DNA of 64,000 nt, taken from Kitasatospora sp. GAS204B. Its GTDB lineage: Bacteria; Actinomycetota; Actinomycetes; Streptomycetales; Streptomycetaceae. The DNA lies in NCBI RefSeq assembly GCF_029892155.1, contig NZ_JARZAG010000009.1, forward strand, positions 186,001-250,000, written 5' to 3'. A program made the translations under genes and the position numbers. Within the stretch, counting starts at the first letter, position 1; every line of letters starts with the position of its first letter. This document shows, piece by piece, positions 8,891-17,878 of this stretch. The notes beneath the pieces are model-generated. The model worked only from the letters and a program-made list of their open reading frames with translations, searched no databases and was not told where the DNA came from.

Positions 8891-10219
8891 TCAGTCGAGC
8901 CGCTGTTCGCCGTCCCGGCCGCCGACCGCCGACCCCCTCGCCGGCCCGGCCGCCGCGTCGAACTCGCGCAGTGCCCGGGCGACCACCTGGGACTGCATGC
9001 CGGCGGCCAGTCGGCGGGCCTGGCCGGCGGCCTCGACGGCGCGGTCCCGGTCGCCGGTGCGGTGCCAGGAGTCGGCCAGCCGGATCAGCAGCAGGGCCCG
9101 GGCCCGGGCACCGGCAGCGCCGGCCGCCGCCTCGGTCAGCATCGGCCGGGCCGGCTCGTGCTCGTCCAGGAACAGGTACGCGCCGCCGACCAGGCCGAGC
9201 AGCTCGGCGCGCCGCGGGCCGCCCTCCCCGGCGAGCAGCGCCAGGGCCCGCTCGGCGGCGTCCTCGGCGCCCGCCCGCTGTCCGGCGCGGGCCCGGGCCA
9301 GCGCCAGGCGGCCCAGCTGGCGGGCCTGCTGATGGGGCGTCAGCTGGTCGCCGACCGCCGCCAGCGCCTGCCCGAGCAGCGCGGCCGGATCCAGGCCCCG
9401 CGCGGTGCCCTGGTAGGTGACCTGAACCGCGAGGCCACCTACCACGCTCATCGCCAGCCGCGGCTCGCCGGCCACGTGCGCGGCCCGCAGCGCCGCCACG
9501 TAGGAGCGCTGGGCGGCCGCCTCCTGCCCGAGGTCGGCGGCCGCCCAGCCGACCAGCCGGGCCAGCCGTCCCGCTGCCCCGTAGAGCGCGCGGCCCAGCC
9601 GCTCGTCCTCGGCGTAGCCCCCCAGTTCGAGCAGCTTGCCGGCCATCGACAGCTCGGCCCTGGCCGGGTCGAGCACCAGCCCGCCGCCACAGGCCTGGGC
9701 CAGCCGCCGCTTGCCCTGGTAGCCGAGGCGCAGGTCGGCCAGCTGTCCGGGTGTCACCCGCAGCGCGCCCTCGCCGCCGGTGAGCGGCGGGGGCGCGCTG
9801 GCCCAGTGCTCGACCGCCGCGGCCAGCTCCGCACCGCGGAACAGGTCGGTCAGCCGCACCGGGGCGGCCTGCGCGCCCGCCTCGCGCAGCGCCGTCTGCG
9901 CGGTGTCGGCCGTCCACGGGTCGGTGAGCAGCCGGGCGGAGAGCACCTTGGCGCCGCGGTTGCTGCCCATCCGCCCCCACAGCTGGCCGTAGGTGACCGC
10001 GATCCCCACCGCGCGGCTGAGCACCTCGCAGACCGCCTGGTCGTGCGGCGCCCGCGGCACCATGCCGCGGTCGCGCCACTTGTACGGGGCGGTCTGGCTG
10101 ATCGACAGTCCGACGGGCAGCACCTGGTTGACCTCGCGGGCCAGCCGCTCGGGGCTCCAGGAGAGCTGATGCAGTATCCGGGCGAGCTCTTCGTTGCGCT
10201 TGCGGGCGAGATCGGCCAT
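8891..10219 (-). CDS. HTH/TPR-type transcriptional regulator
   Basis: 442 aa from the ATG at 10219; the open frame runs further upstream but only as antisense to the MFS gene. The N-terminal ~75 residues (RNEELARILHQLSWSPERLA ...) resemble the XRE-like domain of streptomycete regulators. The remaining ~360 residues form Ala/Leu-rich helical repeats consistent with TPRs, as in ligand- or peptide-sensing regulators. It is divergent from the MFS gene at 10424, with 204 bp between them, and upstream of leuS on the same strand. The target is unknown; the divergent exporter is a candidate. Confidence 0.72.
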   Translation of the reverse strand: MADLARKRNEELARILHQLSWSPERLAREVNQVLPVGLSISQTAPYKWRDRGMVPRAPHDQAVCEVLSRAVGIAVTYGQLWGRMGSNRGAKVLSARLLTDPWTADTAQTALREAGAQAAPVRLTDLFRGAELAAAVEHWASAPPPLTGGEGALRVTPGQLADLRLGYQGKRRLAQACGGGLVLDPARAELSMAGKLLELGGYAEDERLGRALYGAAGRLARLVGWAAADLGQEAAAQRSYVAALRAAHVAGEPRLAMSVVGGLAVQVTYQGTARGLDPAALLGQALAAVGDQLTPHQQARQLGRLALARARAGQRAGAEDAAERALALLAGEGGPRRAELLGLVGGAYLFLDEHEPARPMLTEAAAGAAGARARALLLIRLADSWHRTGDRDRAVEAAGQARRLAAGMQSQVVARALREFDAAAGPARGSAVGGRDGEQRLD

Positions 10220-10423
10220 GGCCCGACGGTAGCGGGCTCGGGGCAGCACCCGGGGGCCATCGCGCGGAGATCCGGGAGACTTCAGGGCGGCATCACCGCG
10301 CGTATCGGACAGGGCCGAACGGTCCAGCGGTTTCACCAGCTCAGGGTCGGCTGCCGCAGCCCGGCGTAACCGGATGCGGTCACGCAGCGTAGGACACCCG
10401 GAATCCTCCACCCTCGAGAAACG

Positions 10424-11719
10424 GTGATCCTCTTGCCCCAGTCCGCCCTGCTCCCCCGCCCCGGCCTCGCCACCCCCGCCCCACCCAGGTCCCGCCGGCG
10501 GATCGGCCGGCGGATCGGCCGCCGCCGGGGCCTGGTGGCCGCCGCCGTGGTCCTCAACCAGCTGGCCTACGGGTCGGTGTACTCCTGGAGCATCCTGTCG
10601 GCCGGCCTCCAGTCCCGGGGCAACGGCTTCGCCCTCGGCCGGGACGAGGCCGGGCTGCCGTTCGCCACCGCACACGCGCTGGTCTTCCTCGGCACCGTGC
10701 TGGGCGGGACACTGATGAGCCGACGGCCGCCGCGCGGGATCGCGCTGCTGGCCGGGGCACTCTACGCGGGCGGCTTCCTGCTGGCCGGCTGCGCCCACGG
10801 GCGGGACGACTTCTGGCTGGTGCTGCTCGGCTACGGCGTGGTCAGCGGGGTGGGCCTCGGACTCGGCTACATCGTGCCGACCACCCTGCTGCAGCGCTGG
10901 TTCCCCCGGCACCGGGCGCTGGCCGCCGCGATCGCCACCGGCGGCTTCGGGCTCGGCTCGGTGCTCAGCGCGCCGCTCACCCGGCTGCTGGTCGCGCACT
11001 TCGCGGCGAACCCGGTGCGGGCACTGCTGGTGCTCGGCGGGCTGTTCCTGGTGACCACGCTGACCGGCGCCGCCTTCTTCCGGAACCCGCCGCAGCCGCA
11101 GCCGGTGCCCGCCCAGCGCGGCCCGGGCGCCACCACGATGGGCTACCGGCCGGCCCAGGCGCTGCGCACCCGGCAGTGGTACCTGCTGACCCTGATCCTC
11201 TTCTTCAACACCGCGGCCGGGATCAGCATGCTCGCGGTGATCGCCCCGGCGGCCGGCAGCCTGACCGGGCTGAGCCCGACCGCGGCCGCCGCGCTGACCG
11301 GTGCGCTCGGCGTCTTCAACACCGTGGGCCGGCCGCTCTGGGGCTGGCTCTCGGGCCGCACCGGGCTGCTGAACGCGTTCGTGCTGATGCTCGCCTCGCA
11401 GGGCCTGTGCCTGCTGGCGCTCTCCCAGGTGGCCTCGCCCGAGCTGTTCTTCCCGCTCGCGGCGCTGGTCTGCCTCTCCTTCGGCGGCGGCTTCGCCACC
11501 ATGCCGGCCGTCGCCTCGGACTTCTTCGGGCTGGCGCACGCGGGCGGGGTGTACGGGCTGATGCTGATCGGCTGGAGCCTGGCCGGGATCGCCGGACCGC
11601 TGCTGGTCTCGGAGCTGGCGGCGCGCTCCTCGTACGGGACGGCGTTCCTGGTGCTCGGCACGGTGACGGTGGCGGCGGCGGTGCTGCCGCGGCTGACCAG
11701 GCGGCCGGCGGCGGCCTGA
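10424..11719 (+). CDS. MFS transporter, OFA (oxalate/formate antiporter)-like
   Basis: 431-aa major facilitator with about 12 TM helices after a basic N-terminus. The segment GLGLGYIVPTTLLQRWFP and the glycine-rich helices after it resemble the OFA subgroup that exchanges small organic anions. The GTG at 10424 is the first start in frame, but the Shine-Dalgarno is weak. The gene is divergent from the TPR regulator and ends at a strong bidirectional stem-loop (11801-11838). The substrate cannot be read from the sequence. Confidence 0.8.
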   Translation: MILLPQSALLPRPGLATPAPPRSRRRIGRRIGRRRGLVAAAVVLNQLAYGSVYSWSILSAGLQSRGNGFALGRDEAGLPFATAHALVFLGTVLGGTLMSRRPPRGIALLAGALYAGGFLLAGCAHGRDDFWLVLLGYGVVSGVGLGLGYIVPTTLLQRWFPRHRALAAAIATGGFGLGSVLSAPLTRLLVAHFAANPVRALLVLGGLFLVTTLTGAAFFRNPPQPQPVPAQRGPGATTMGYRPAQALRTRQWYLLTLILFFNTAAGISMLAVIAPAAGSLTGLSPTAAAALTGALGVFNTVGRPLWGWLSGRTGLLNAFVLMLASQGLCLLALSQVASPELFFPLAALVCLSFGGGFATMPAVASDFFGLAHAGGVYGLMLIGWSLAGIAGPLLVSELAARSSYGTAFLVLGTVTVAAAVLPRLTRRPAAA

Positions 11720-11800
11720 CGCCGACCGGCCGGCCGACCCGGCGGCGGTCGCTCCGACAGCGGACAGCGACTAAGTCCGACGGCGCCGCGGCCGGACACG

Positions 11801-11838
11801 CCGCAGGGCGCTCGGGAGATGTCCCGAGCGCCCTGCGG
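11801..11838. terminator. Bidirectional stem-loop between MFS gene and tRNA-Ala
   Basis: Perfect 17-bp stem (11801-11817 with 11822-11838) closed by a 4-nt loop. It sits between convergent transcription units: the MFS gene (+) and tRNA-Ala (-). Confidence 0.85.
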
Positions 11839-11845
11839 TTCACTG

Positions 11846-11918
<73 letters not shown>

Positions 11919-12001
11919 ATGTGCATTTTTTTGCCGCCCCCGGTCTCCCGCGGCGACAGGTCTTACTTTACACGGTCGACGGGACGGTTAACGAATCCAT
12001 T

Positions 12002-12028
12002 CCCCGCCCCCACCCGAGAGGGGCGGGG
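12002..12028 (-). terminator. Terminator of the DHA2 exporter gene
   Basis: CCCCGCCCC (12002-12010) pairs with GGGGCGGGG (12020-12028) across a 9-nt loop, 29 nt past the exporter stop codon. Confidence 0.7.
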
Positions 12029-12056
12029 ACGGGACACCTACGGACCCCGGGTCGGA

Positions 12057-13535
12057 CTAACCGGGTAGCGCCGCGCGGCGCGTGCGGAAGGCGAAGCCGG
12101 CCGCCAGCGCGGCGCAGACCAGCGTCGCGAAGGTGGTCACGGCCAGCGCGTGGCCCGAGGCCGCGGCCGGCGCCGGGTAGTTCACCGAACTGAGGAAGAT
12201 CGTGCCGACCAGCGCCACCCCGACCACCTGCCCCAGCTGGATCATGGTCACCATCACCCCGCTGGCATCCGCCGCGTCGGCGGCCGCCACCCGGTTCAAC
12301 GCCCGGGCGAACAGCGGGCTGTAGGCGCTGCCGGAGGACATCCCGATCACCAGCAGCAGCAGATCCGCACCGACGCCGAGCCGGCCGCCAGAGCGCAGCA
12401 GCTGACCGAGCGCCAGATAGCCGCCCGCGATCACCAGCAGCGACAGCACCGGCAGCGACAGGTGCAGCCGCTCGGGCAGCCGCTGCCAGTGCAGGCCGGC
12501 CACCCCGAAGCCGACCGCCAGCGGGCCGAAGACCAGTCCGGCGTGCAGCGGGCTGAAGCCGAGGCCGGCCTGCAGGTGCAGGGCGAAGGCGAACATGAAG
12601 CCCGCGAAGTTGAGCATGATCAGGAAGATCGCCACCGCGGCCGGCAGCAGGCCCGGTGCCCGCAGCACCCGGCCGTGGATCAGCGGCTGGCCGCCGCGCG
12701 CCGCGATCCGGCGCTCGACCACCACGAAGGCGGCGAAGGCCGACGCCGAGCCGGCCAGCATCAGCCAGCCCCAGAGCGGCCAGTTCAGCTCGTGGCCGAG
12801 CACCAGCGGCACCACCAGCAGCCCGATCGCCAGCGCCAGCACCAGCAGGCCCACCAGGTCGAAGCGGCGCTCCCGGTCCACCGGCAGTTCGGGCAGCAGC
12901 CGGTGCCCGGCCGCCAGCAGCACCAGCCCGATCGGCACGTTGACCAGGAAGACGGGGCGCCAGCCGGAGCCGAAGAGATCCGCGCTCACCAGCAGGCCAC
13001 CCAGCACCTGCCCGACCACGGTGGCACCGGCCAGCACCGCGGTGTAGATGCCCAGTGCCCTGGCCCGGGCCGGACCGCTGAAGGTCTTCTGGATCAGACT
13101 CATCACCTGAGGCACCATCAGTGCGGCACCCGCGCCCTGCAGCAGCCGGAAGGCGATCAGACTCCCGGTGTCCTGGGCCAGACCGCAGAGCAGCGAGGCG
13201 GCGGTGAAGCCGACCAGACCGCTCTGGAAGAGCAGCCGGTGCCCGAACCTGGCACCCAGCCGGGCACCGGTGATCAGCAGCACCGCGTAGGCGATGGTGT
13301 AGCCGGCGATCACCAACTGCAGTCCGGCGCCCGAGGCGTGCAGGTCGGTGCGCATGGTCGGCACCGCGACGTTCACGATCGCCACGTCCAGCACGGCCAT
13401 GAACTGGCCGGTGAGGATGAGCCCGAGCAGCAGGCCGGGGCGGCGGTGGCCGCCGGACGCGGCGGCCGGGACGGGGGCGTCCGCGGTGGTGGTGCGGGCG
13501 GTCCGTGGTGACCGCGCGGTCTGAAGGTCCGTCAT
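12057..13535 (-). CDS. MFS drug exporter, DHA2 (14-TM) family
   Basis: 492 aa from the ATG at 13535. Proton-driven multidrug exporter type: the first TM contains LGLILTGQFMAVLDVAIVNV, the typical DHA2 motif D1, and SLIAFRLLQGAGAALMVP matches the family antiporter motif. Length and hydrophobicity fit 14 TM helices. It is divergent from an MmyB-like XRE regulator with 102 bp between the starts, a classic regulator/exporter pair. The substrate is unknown. The gene pair is bracketed by identical tRNA-Ala genes. Confidence 0.87.
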   Translation of the reverse strand: MTDLQTARSPRTARTTTADAPVPAAASGGHRRPGLLLGLILTGQFMAVLDVAIVNVAVPTMRTDLHASGAGLQLVIAGYTIAYAVLLITGARLGARFGHRLLFQSGLVGFTAASLLCGLAQDTGSLIAFRLLQGAGAALMVPQVMSLIQKTFSGPARARALGIYTAVLAGATVVGQVLGGLLVSADLFGSGWRPVFLVNVPIGLVLLAAGHRLLPELPVDRERRFDLVGLLVLALAIGLLVVPLVLGHELNWPLWGWLMLAGSASAFAAFVVVERRIAARGGQPLIHGRVLRAPGLLPAAVAIFLIMLNFAGFMFAFALHLQAGLGFSPLHAGLVFGPLAVGFGVAGLHWQRLPERLHLSLPVLSLLVIAGGYLALGQLLRSGGRLGVGADLLLLVIGMSSGSAYSPLFARALNRVAAADAADASGVMVTMIQLGQVVGVALVGTIFLSSVNYPAPAAASGHALAVTTFATLVCAALAAGFAFRTRRAALPG

Positions 13536-13637
13536 GGGGACCAGCCTGCCGGGGTCGTGATACTGGTGGTTAGAGCCTGCTGATCCTGGTACCGGCACTA
13601 CCTCCCAAAGCCCGGACAACTACGTCAGGATGGAGCC

Positions 13638-14552
13638 ATGACCGTGCTGGACACCCCTGCCGAGGCACCCGCCACCACCGCCGGCGCAGGCCAGGCGCGA
13701 GCCCGCCGGACCGAGCTCGCGGCCTTCCTCAAGGCCTGCCGGGCCCGGGTCTCCCCCGAGGACGTCGGCCTGCCGCCAGGCCTGCGCCGCCGCACCCCGG
13801 GCCTGCGGCGTGAGGAGGTGGCGCAGCTCGCCGGGGTCGGGGTCACCTGGTACACCTGGCTCGAACAGGGGCGGCCGATCAACGCCAGCGAGCAGGTGAT
13901 GTCCGCCGTCTCCCGGGCGCTGCTGCTCGACGCGGTGGAGCGCACGCACCTGTTCCGGCTGGCCGGCCTGCCCGGCGACGAGCTGGCAGGCCTCAGCTGC
14001 CTGGCCGTCGATCCCACGATGCAGGTGATCCTGGACGGCCTGACGCCGATGCCGGCCGCGATCTGCAACCGCCGCTTCGACGTGCTCGCCTTCAACGCCG
14101 GCTACGACGCGCTCTTCCCCGGCGCCACCCGCACCGTGGCGCCGGGCGGCCGGCGCAACTCGATGTGGTGCGCCTTCACCGTGCCCGACTGCTGCAACCC
14201 GTTCCTCAACCGGGACGAGGAACTGCCCCGGATGGTCGGGGTGATGCGCGCCGCCTACGCCTCGCACATCGGCGAACCGGCCTGGGAGGAGTGGGTCCGC
14301 GAACTGTCCGCCGCCAGCCCCCGGTTCCGCGAGCTCTGGGCGACCCAGCAGGTGGCGCCGGCCAGGACCGCGCTCAAGGTGTTCCGGCACGCCGGCGCGG
14401 GCGAGATCCGGGTCCAGGCCGCCTACCTGACCATGCCGGGCGCGCCCGAGCTGTACATGGTGGTCTACACCCCGGAGACGGAGCTGGACCGGGAGCGGAT
14501 GGCCTGGGTCACCGCGCACCCGGACGCGCCGGTGACCGACCACGGGCACTGA
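13638..14552 (+). CDS. XRE-family regulator with MmyB-like ligand-binding domain
   Basis: 304 aa, ATG at 13638 behind GGATGGA. An N-terminal HTH_XRE domain (about residues 20-95; LRREEVAQLAGVGVTWYTWL is the recognition region) is followed by a C-terminal MmyB-type domain (about 125-295) that binds a lipid-like ligand in the family structure. The divergent exporter gene is the likely target, with repression relieved by a small hydrophobic molecule. Followed by a stem-loop that separates it from tRNA-Ala. Confidence 0.87.
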   Translation: MTVLDTPAEAPATTAGAGQARARRTELAAFLKACRARVSPEDVGLPPGLRRRTPGLRREEVAQLAGVGVTWYTWLEQGRPINASEQVMSAVSRALLLDAVERTHLFRLAGLPGDELAGLSCLAVDPTMQVILDGLTPMPAAICNRRFDVLAFNAGYDALFPGATRTVAPGGRRNSMWCAFTVPDCCNPFLNRDEELPRMVGVMRAAYASHIGEPAWEEWVRELSAASPRFRELWATQQVAPARTALKVFRHAGAGEIRVQAAYLTMPGAPELYMVVYTPETELDRERMAWVTAHPDAPVTDHGH

Positions 14553-14565
14553 ACCGGAAAGCGCC

Positions 14566-14595
14566 GAAGGCCGGTACCTGACGGTACCGGCCTTC
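14566..14595. terminator. Bidirectional stem-loop between regulator and tRNA-Ala pair
   Basis: 13-bp perfect stem GAAGGCCGGTACC / GGTACCGGCCTTC with a 4-nt loop, between the plus-strand regulator and the minus-strand tRNA-Ala copy 2. Confidence 0.82.
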
Positions 14596-14604
14596 GATGC
14601 GCTG

Positions 14605-14677
<73 letters not shown>

Positions 14678-14714
14678 GCGACACGCACGGCCCGCGAGGA
14701 CCGCTGGTGCGGAG

Positions 14715-14787
<73 letters not shown>

Positions 14788-14846
14788 GCACTCCCAGGAT
14801 CCCGCGCCGCCCTGCCGGGCCGCGTTCTCTCCTGCGAACGAGGAAG

Positions 14847-14876
14847 ACTCTAGCTGGTCAGACCCGGAATGACGAA
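14847..14876 (-). promoter_or_regulatory. Candidate promoter of the tandem tRNA-Ala genes
   Basis: On the minus strand TTCGTC (14871-14876) is followed after 18 bp by TAGAGT (14847-14852). The -10 is good and the -35 weak. The predicted start lies about 53 nt before the tRNA. Confidence 0.4.
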
Positions 14877-14903
14877 ATCCCACCGGTGCCCGGCCCACCG
14901 CAC

Positions 14904-15551
14904 TCAGCTCTCGTCACCGATCACCGGCTCCGGCAGCGTTCCCGCGTTGTGCTCCAGCAACCGCCAGCCGCGCGCGCCCTGGCCGAGCACCGACCAGCAG
15001 CAGTTGGAGAGCCCGCCGAAGCACTCCCACAGGCTCGGGTCCAGGCCGAGCAGCCGGCCGAGCATGGTGCGGATGGTGCCGCCGTGGCTGACCACCACGA
15101 GCGTGCCGTCCTCCGGCAGCTTCTCGAACGCGTCCAGCACCACCGGGACCGAGCGGTCCGCGACCTCGCTGGACAGCTCGCCGCCACCGCGCCGGACCGG
15201 CTCGCCGCGACCGAAGGCCGCGTACTCCTCCGGGTACCGCGCGCGGATCTCGGCGTGGGTCAGGCCCTGCCAGCTGCCCGCGTAGGTCTCCCGCAGGCCC
15301 TCGTGCAGCTGCGCCTCCAGGCCGACCAGCGTGGCCAGCTCGGCCGCGGTGTCCGCGGCCCGCTGCAGGTCGGAGGAGATCAGCAGGTCGGGGCGCAGAC
15401 CCGCGAGCAGCCGGGCCGCGCGCCGGGCCTGGCCGCGGCCGTGCTCGGTGAGCGGGATGTCGGTGCTGCCCTGGAACCGCGAATCAAGGTTCCAGGAGGT
15501 CTGCCCGTGCCGCCAGAAGACGATCCGCGGTCCCCCCGCGCGGCTGCTCAG
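14904..15551 (-). CDS. Histidine phosphatase (phosphoglycerate mutase-like)
   Basis: 215 aa with the catalytic RHG at residues 14-16 (IVFWRHGQTSWN), the second His in VVVSHGGTIRTML, and the family fold throughout. The substrate is unknown; members include cofactor-dependent phosphoglycerate mutases and many phosphatases. No ATG, GTG or TTG occurs in frame between the upstream RsfS coding region and RHG. The best start is a CTG at 15549-15551 that overlaps the rsfS stop as CTGA and has AGGA 6 nt upstream. Translation is therefore probably coupled to rsfS. Confidence 0.85.
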   Translation of the reverse strand: MSSRAGGPRIVFWRHGQTSWNLDSRFQGSTDIPLTEHGRGQARRAARLLAGLRPDLLISSDLQRAADTAAELATLVGLEAQLHEGLRETYAGSWQGLTHAEIRARYPEEYAAFGRGEPVRRGGGELSSEVADRSVPVVLDAFEKLPEDGTLVVVSHGGTIRTMLGRLLGLDPSLWECFGGLSNCCWSVLGQGARGWRLLEHNAGTLPEPVIGDES

Positions 15552-15991
15552 CTGAAGTCCTGGATGAAGCCGACGGCGTTGCCCGCCTCGTCGGTCGCGG
15601 CGTCCTCGGGACGGTTGCGGGTGGCCAGCGCGTCGGCCGGCAGCGGCAGCTCGGGGCAGTCCTTCCAGAGCCGGTCCAGCGAGTAGAAGGAGCGCTCCTC
15701 GGAGTGCTGCACGTGCACCACGATGTCCAGGTAGTCGAGCAGGATCCAGCGACCCTCGCGCTCGCCCTCACGGCGCACCGGCTTGACGTCGAGCTGCTCG
15801 CGCAGCTGGTCCTCGATCTCCTCGGCGATCGCCTTGACCTGGCGGTCGTTGGCGGCGGAGGCGATCAGGAACGCGTCGGTGATCGCCAGCACCTCGCTGA
15901 CGTCGAAGGCGATCACGTTGTGCGCGAGTTTGTCGGCCGCGGCCTGGGCGGCGACGTTGATCAGTTCCTGCGAGTGTTCGGTTGCGGTCAC
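15548..15991 (-). CDS. rsfS: Ribosome silencing factor RsfS
   Basis: 147 aa. Binds ribosomal protein L14 and blocks 30S-50S joining under nutrient limitation. Family features are DVSEVLAITDAFLIASAAND and the C-terminal WILLDYLDIVVHVQ segment. The GTG at 15991 is preferred because GGAAG lies 7 nt upstream; longer in-frame starts would add an atypical basic extension. It sits between the LCP-like gene and the histidine phosphatase gene, downstream of nadD, the common nadD-rsfS linkage. Confidence 0.93.
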   Translation of the reverse strand: MTATEHSQELINVAAQAAADKLAHNVIAFDVSEVLAITDAFLIASAANDRQVKAIAEEIEDQLREQLDVKPVRREGEREGRWILLDYLDIVVHVQHSEERSFYSLDRLWKDCPELPLPADALATRNRPEDAATDEAGNAVGFIQDFS

Positions 15992-16097
15992 GATGTTCTT
16001 CCGGCTTGATGACATGAATTTCCGTCTCCAGGATCTCACGCCACCACGGCGAGCCCGGCCGGAGTTTTCCGGCCGGGCTCGCGGGCGCACCGCCCGG

Positions 16098-17852
16098 CTA
16101 CTGCTTGGGCGGCTGGTAGTCCTTGCCCAGCACCACCACGATGTCCGCGGTCTGCGCGGTGCCGACCTTCTTCACCGCACCGGCCGGCAGGCCCAGGGTG
16201 GTGGCCAGCGACTGGGCGGTCGCCTGGCGGCCGTCGTCGGTGTAGTCGATCTCCGAGGTGGCCTGCGCGGTGGCCGCGGTGCTGCCGCCGGGGACGAAGG
16301 TCAGCCCGGCGTTGACCACCTGCACCTGGGCGGCCTGGGCGTCGGCGGTGCCGCCGCTGCCGGTGGCGTCCACGATGCTCACCCGGGCCGGGGCGCTGGT
16401 CGCGACGGCCAGGTGCACGGTGCTGCCGAGCACCTCCTTGACCACCGGGGCGACCTTGGCCTGGTCCAGCGTGCCGTCCGGCTGGACCGGCAGCTCGGTG
16501 GTGCCGAAGTGCCCGGCCGCCGCCTGCTGGGAGAGCTCGACCAGCAGACCGGCCAGCGCCTTCTCCGGCAGCGACGGGTCGAGCACGGCGCCCATCTTGT
16601 GGACGTCGTCGGTGGCGTCCGAGAGCGTGGTGGGCATGGTGGCGATCACCGCGGAGAGCACCTGGCCGAAGCGGTTCAGCTGGGCGTCGCGGCTCTCGCC
16701 CGGCGCCTGGTAGGTCGCGTAGGCCACCGCGGCGTCGCCGGTCAGCATCCGCCCCTGGCCCTGCTCGACCAGCGGCTTGCCGTCCGGGCCGTTGACCGCC
16801 GCGTTGGTGTCCACCTTGATGCCGCCCAGCTGGGCGACCAGCAGCCGCAGGTAGGGGGTGTCCAGCCGCCAGGTGCCGGCCACCGGGGCGCCGAGCAGGT
16901 TGCCCAGCGCCTCCCGGGTGGAGGCCGGGCCGACCGAGTCCATCGCACTGCCCAGCTGGGTGGTGGGGCTGTCGCCGGCGGTCGGCAGCTGCAGGGTGTC
17001 GGGCAGCAGCAGCATCGAACCCTTGTGCCCGGCCGCGTCGTTGACCAGCAGCACGCTGCTCACCTTGCCCTGCAGGTCGCGCAGGTGGACCACGACGACG
17101 CTGCGCTGGCCGACCGCCGCGGCGGCCGACTGGGAGTTGCCCAGCGCGCCGGTGAAGAAGAGGTAGCCCACCGTGCCGCCGCCCACCAGGGCCAGCGCGA
17201 CCGCGCCGCCGATCAGCCGATTGCGCAGCTTGCGGCGACGCTCGTCGCGCCGCTCGGTGCGCGACTCGGCGAACTTCAGCCAGTCGATGACGTCCTCGGT
17301 CTCCTCCGCCGGTTCGTCGACGAAGGTGAACTCGCCTGTCTGGTAAGCGTCCTGGTCACTCGCCCGGGCCGGCTTGGCGGCCGCGCGGCGCCCGCCCACC
17401 TGCTCGGAGGGCTCGTCGGGCACGGTCGGCGCAGCAGCCGCGGGCGCCGGCGCGGGGCGCGGCCGCGGTGGGGCCGGCCGGACGGGCGCGGGCGCCGGTG
17501 CGGCGAGCGCGGGCGGGACCTGCTGCTGGTACCCGGACTGCTCGTACACCGGCTGCTCGTGCACCGGCTGCTCGTAGACCGGTTGCTGATAGGTCTGCTG
17601 CTGGTACGGGTCGTACCCCGGCTGCTGGTAGGCCTGCTGCTGGTACCCGGACTGCTGGTACGGGTCGTACCCGGGCTGCTGCTGGTAGCCCTGCTCCTGG
17701 TAGCCGTGGTCCTGGTACGGCTGTTGGGCATAGCCCTGCGGCTGCTCGTACGACCCGTACTGCTGCTGGTACGGGTCGTACGGATACGGCTGCTGCGGGT
17801 ACTGCCCGGTGGACCAGTCGCCGTCCTCGGGCCCTTGGTGGTCTGCCGTCAC
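16098..17852 (-). CDS. LytR-CpsA-Psr (LCP)-like protein with LytR_C domain
   Basis: 584 aa from the GTG at 17852 (GAGGGA 5 nt upstream). The N-terminal ~115 residues are a Tyr/Gln/Pro-rich cytoplasmic tail with repeated PGYDPYQQ units. One TM helix is near 210-232 (RLIGGAVALALVGGGTVGYL), then an extracellular LCP-like domain (about 245-430) and a LytR_C domain (about 480-580). LCP enzymes attach anionic glycopolymers to peptidoglycan. Here the usual R-D and YVRxR positions read LLPDT and AYATYQ, so key Arg residues appear lost. By gene order it corresponds to S. coelicolor SCO2578, which I recall as PdtA, linked to spore-wall glycopolymer. That equivalence is from synteny only. Confidence 0.8.
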   Translation of the reverse strand: MTADHQGPEDGDWSTGQYPQQPYPYDPYQQQYGSYEQPQGYAQQPYQDHGYQEQGYQQQPGYDPYQQSGYQQQAYQQPGYDPYQQQTYQQPVYEQPVHEQPVYEQSGYQQQVPPALAAPAPAPVRPAPPRPRPAPAPAAAAPTVPDEPSEQVGGRRAAAKPARASDQDAYQTGEFTFVDEPAEETEDVIDWLKFAESRTERRDERRRKLRNRLIGGAVALALVGGGTVGYLFFTGALGNSQSAAAAVGQRSVVVVHLRDLQGKVSSVLLVNDAAGHKGSMLLLPDTLQLPTAGDSPTTQLGSAMDSVGPASTREALGNLLGAPVAGTWRLDTPYLRLLVAQLGGIKVDTNAAVNGPDGKPLVEQGQGRMLTGDAAVAYATYQAPGESRDAQLNRFGQVLSAVIATMPTTLSDATDDVHKMGAVLDPSLPEKALAGLLVELSQQAAAGHFGTTELPVQPDGTLDQAKVAPVVKEVLGSTVHLAVATSAPARVSIVDATGSGGTADAQAAQVQVVNAGLTFVPGGSTAATAQATSEIDYTDDGRQATAQSLATTLGLPAGAVKKVGTAQTADIVVVLGKDYQPPKQ

Positions 17853-17878
17853 GCCATCCCTCAAGGTCTTCCTCCGGC

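Noticed and set aside
10220..11539. N-terminal extension of the TPR regulator to an 882-aa protein
   Set aside because: The added 440 residues are antisense to the MFS transporter and compositionally a shadow; an ATG at 10219 gives the expected protein.
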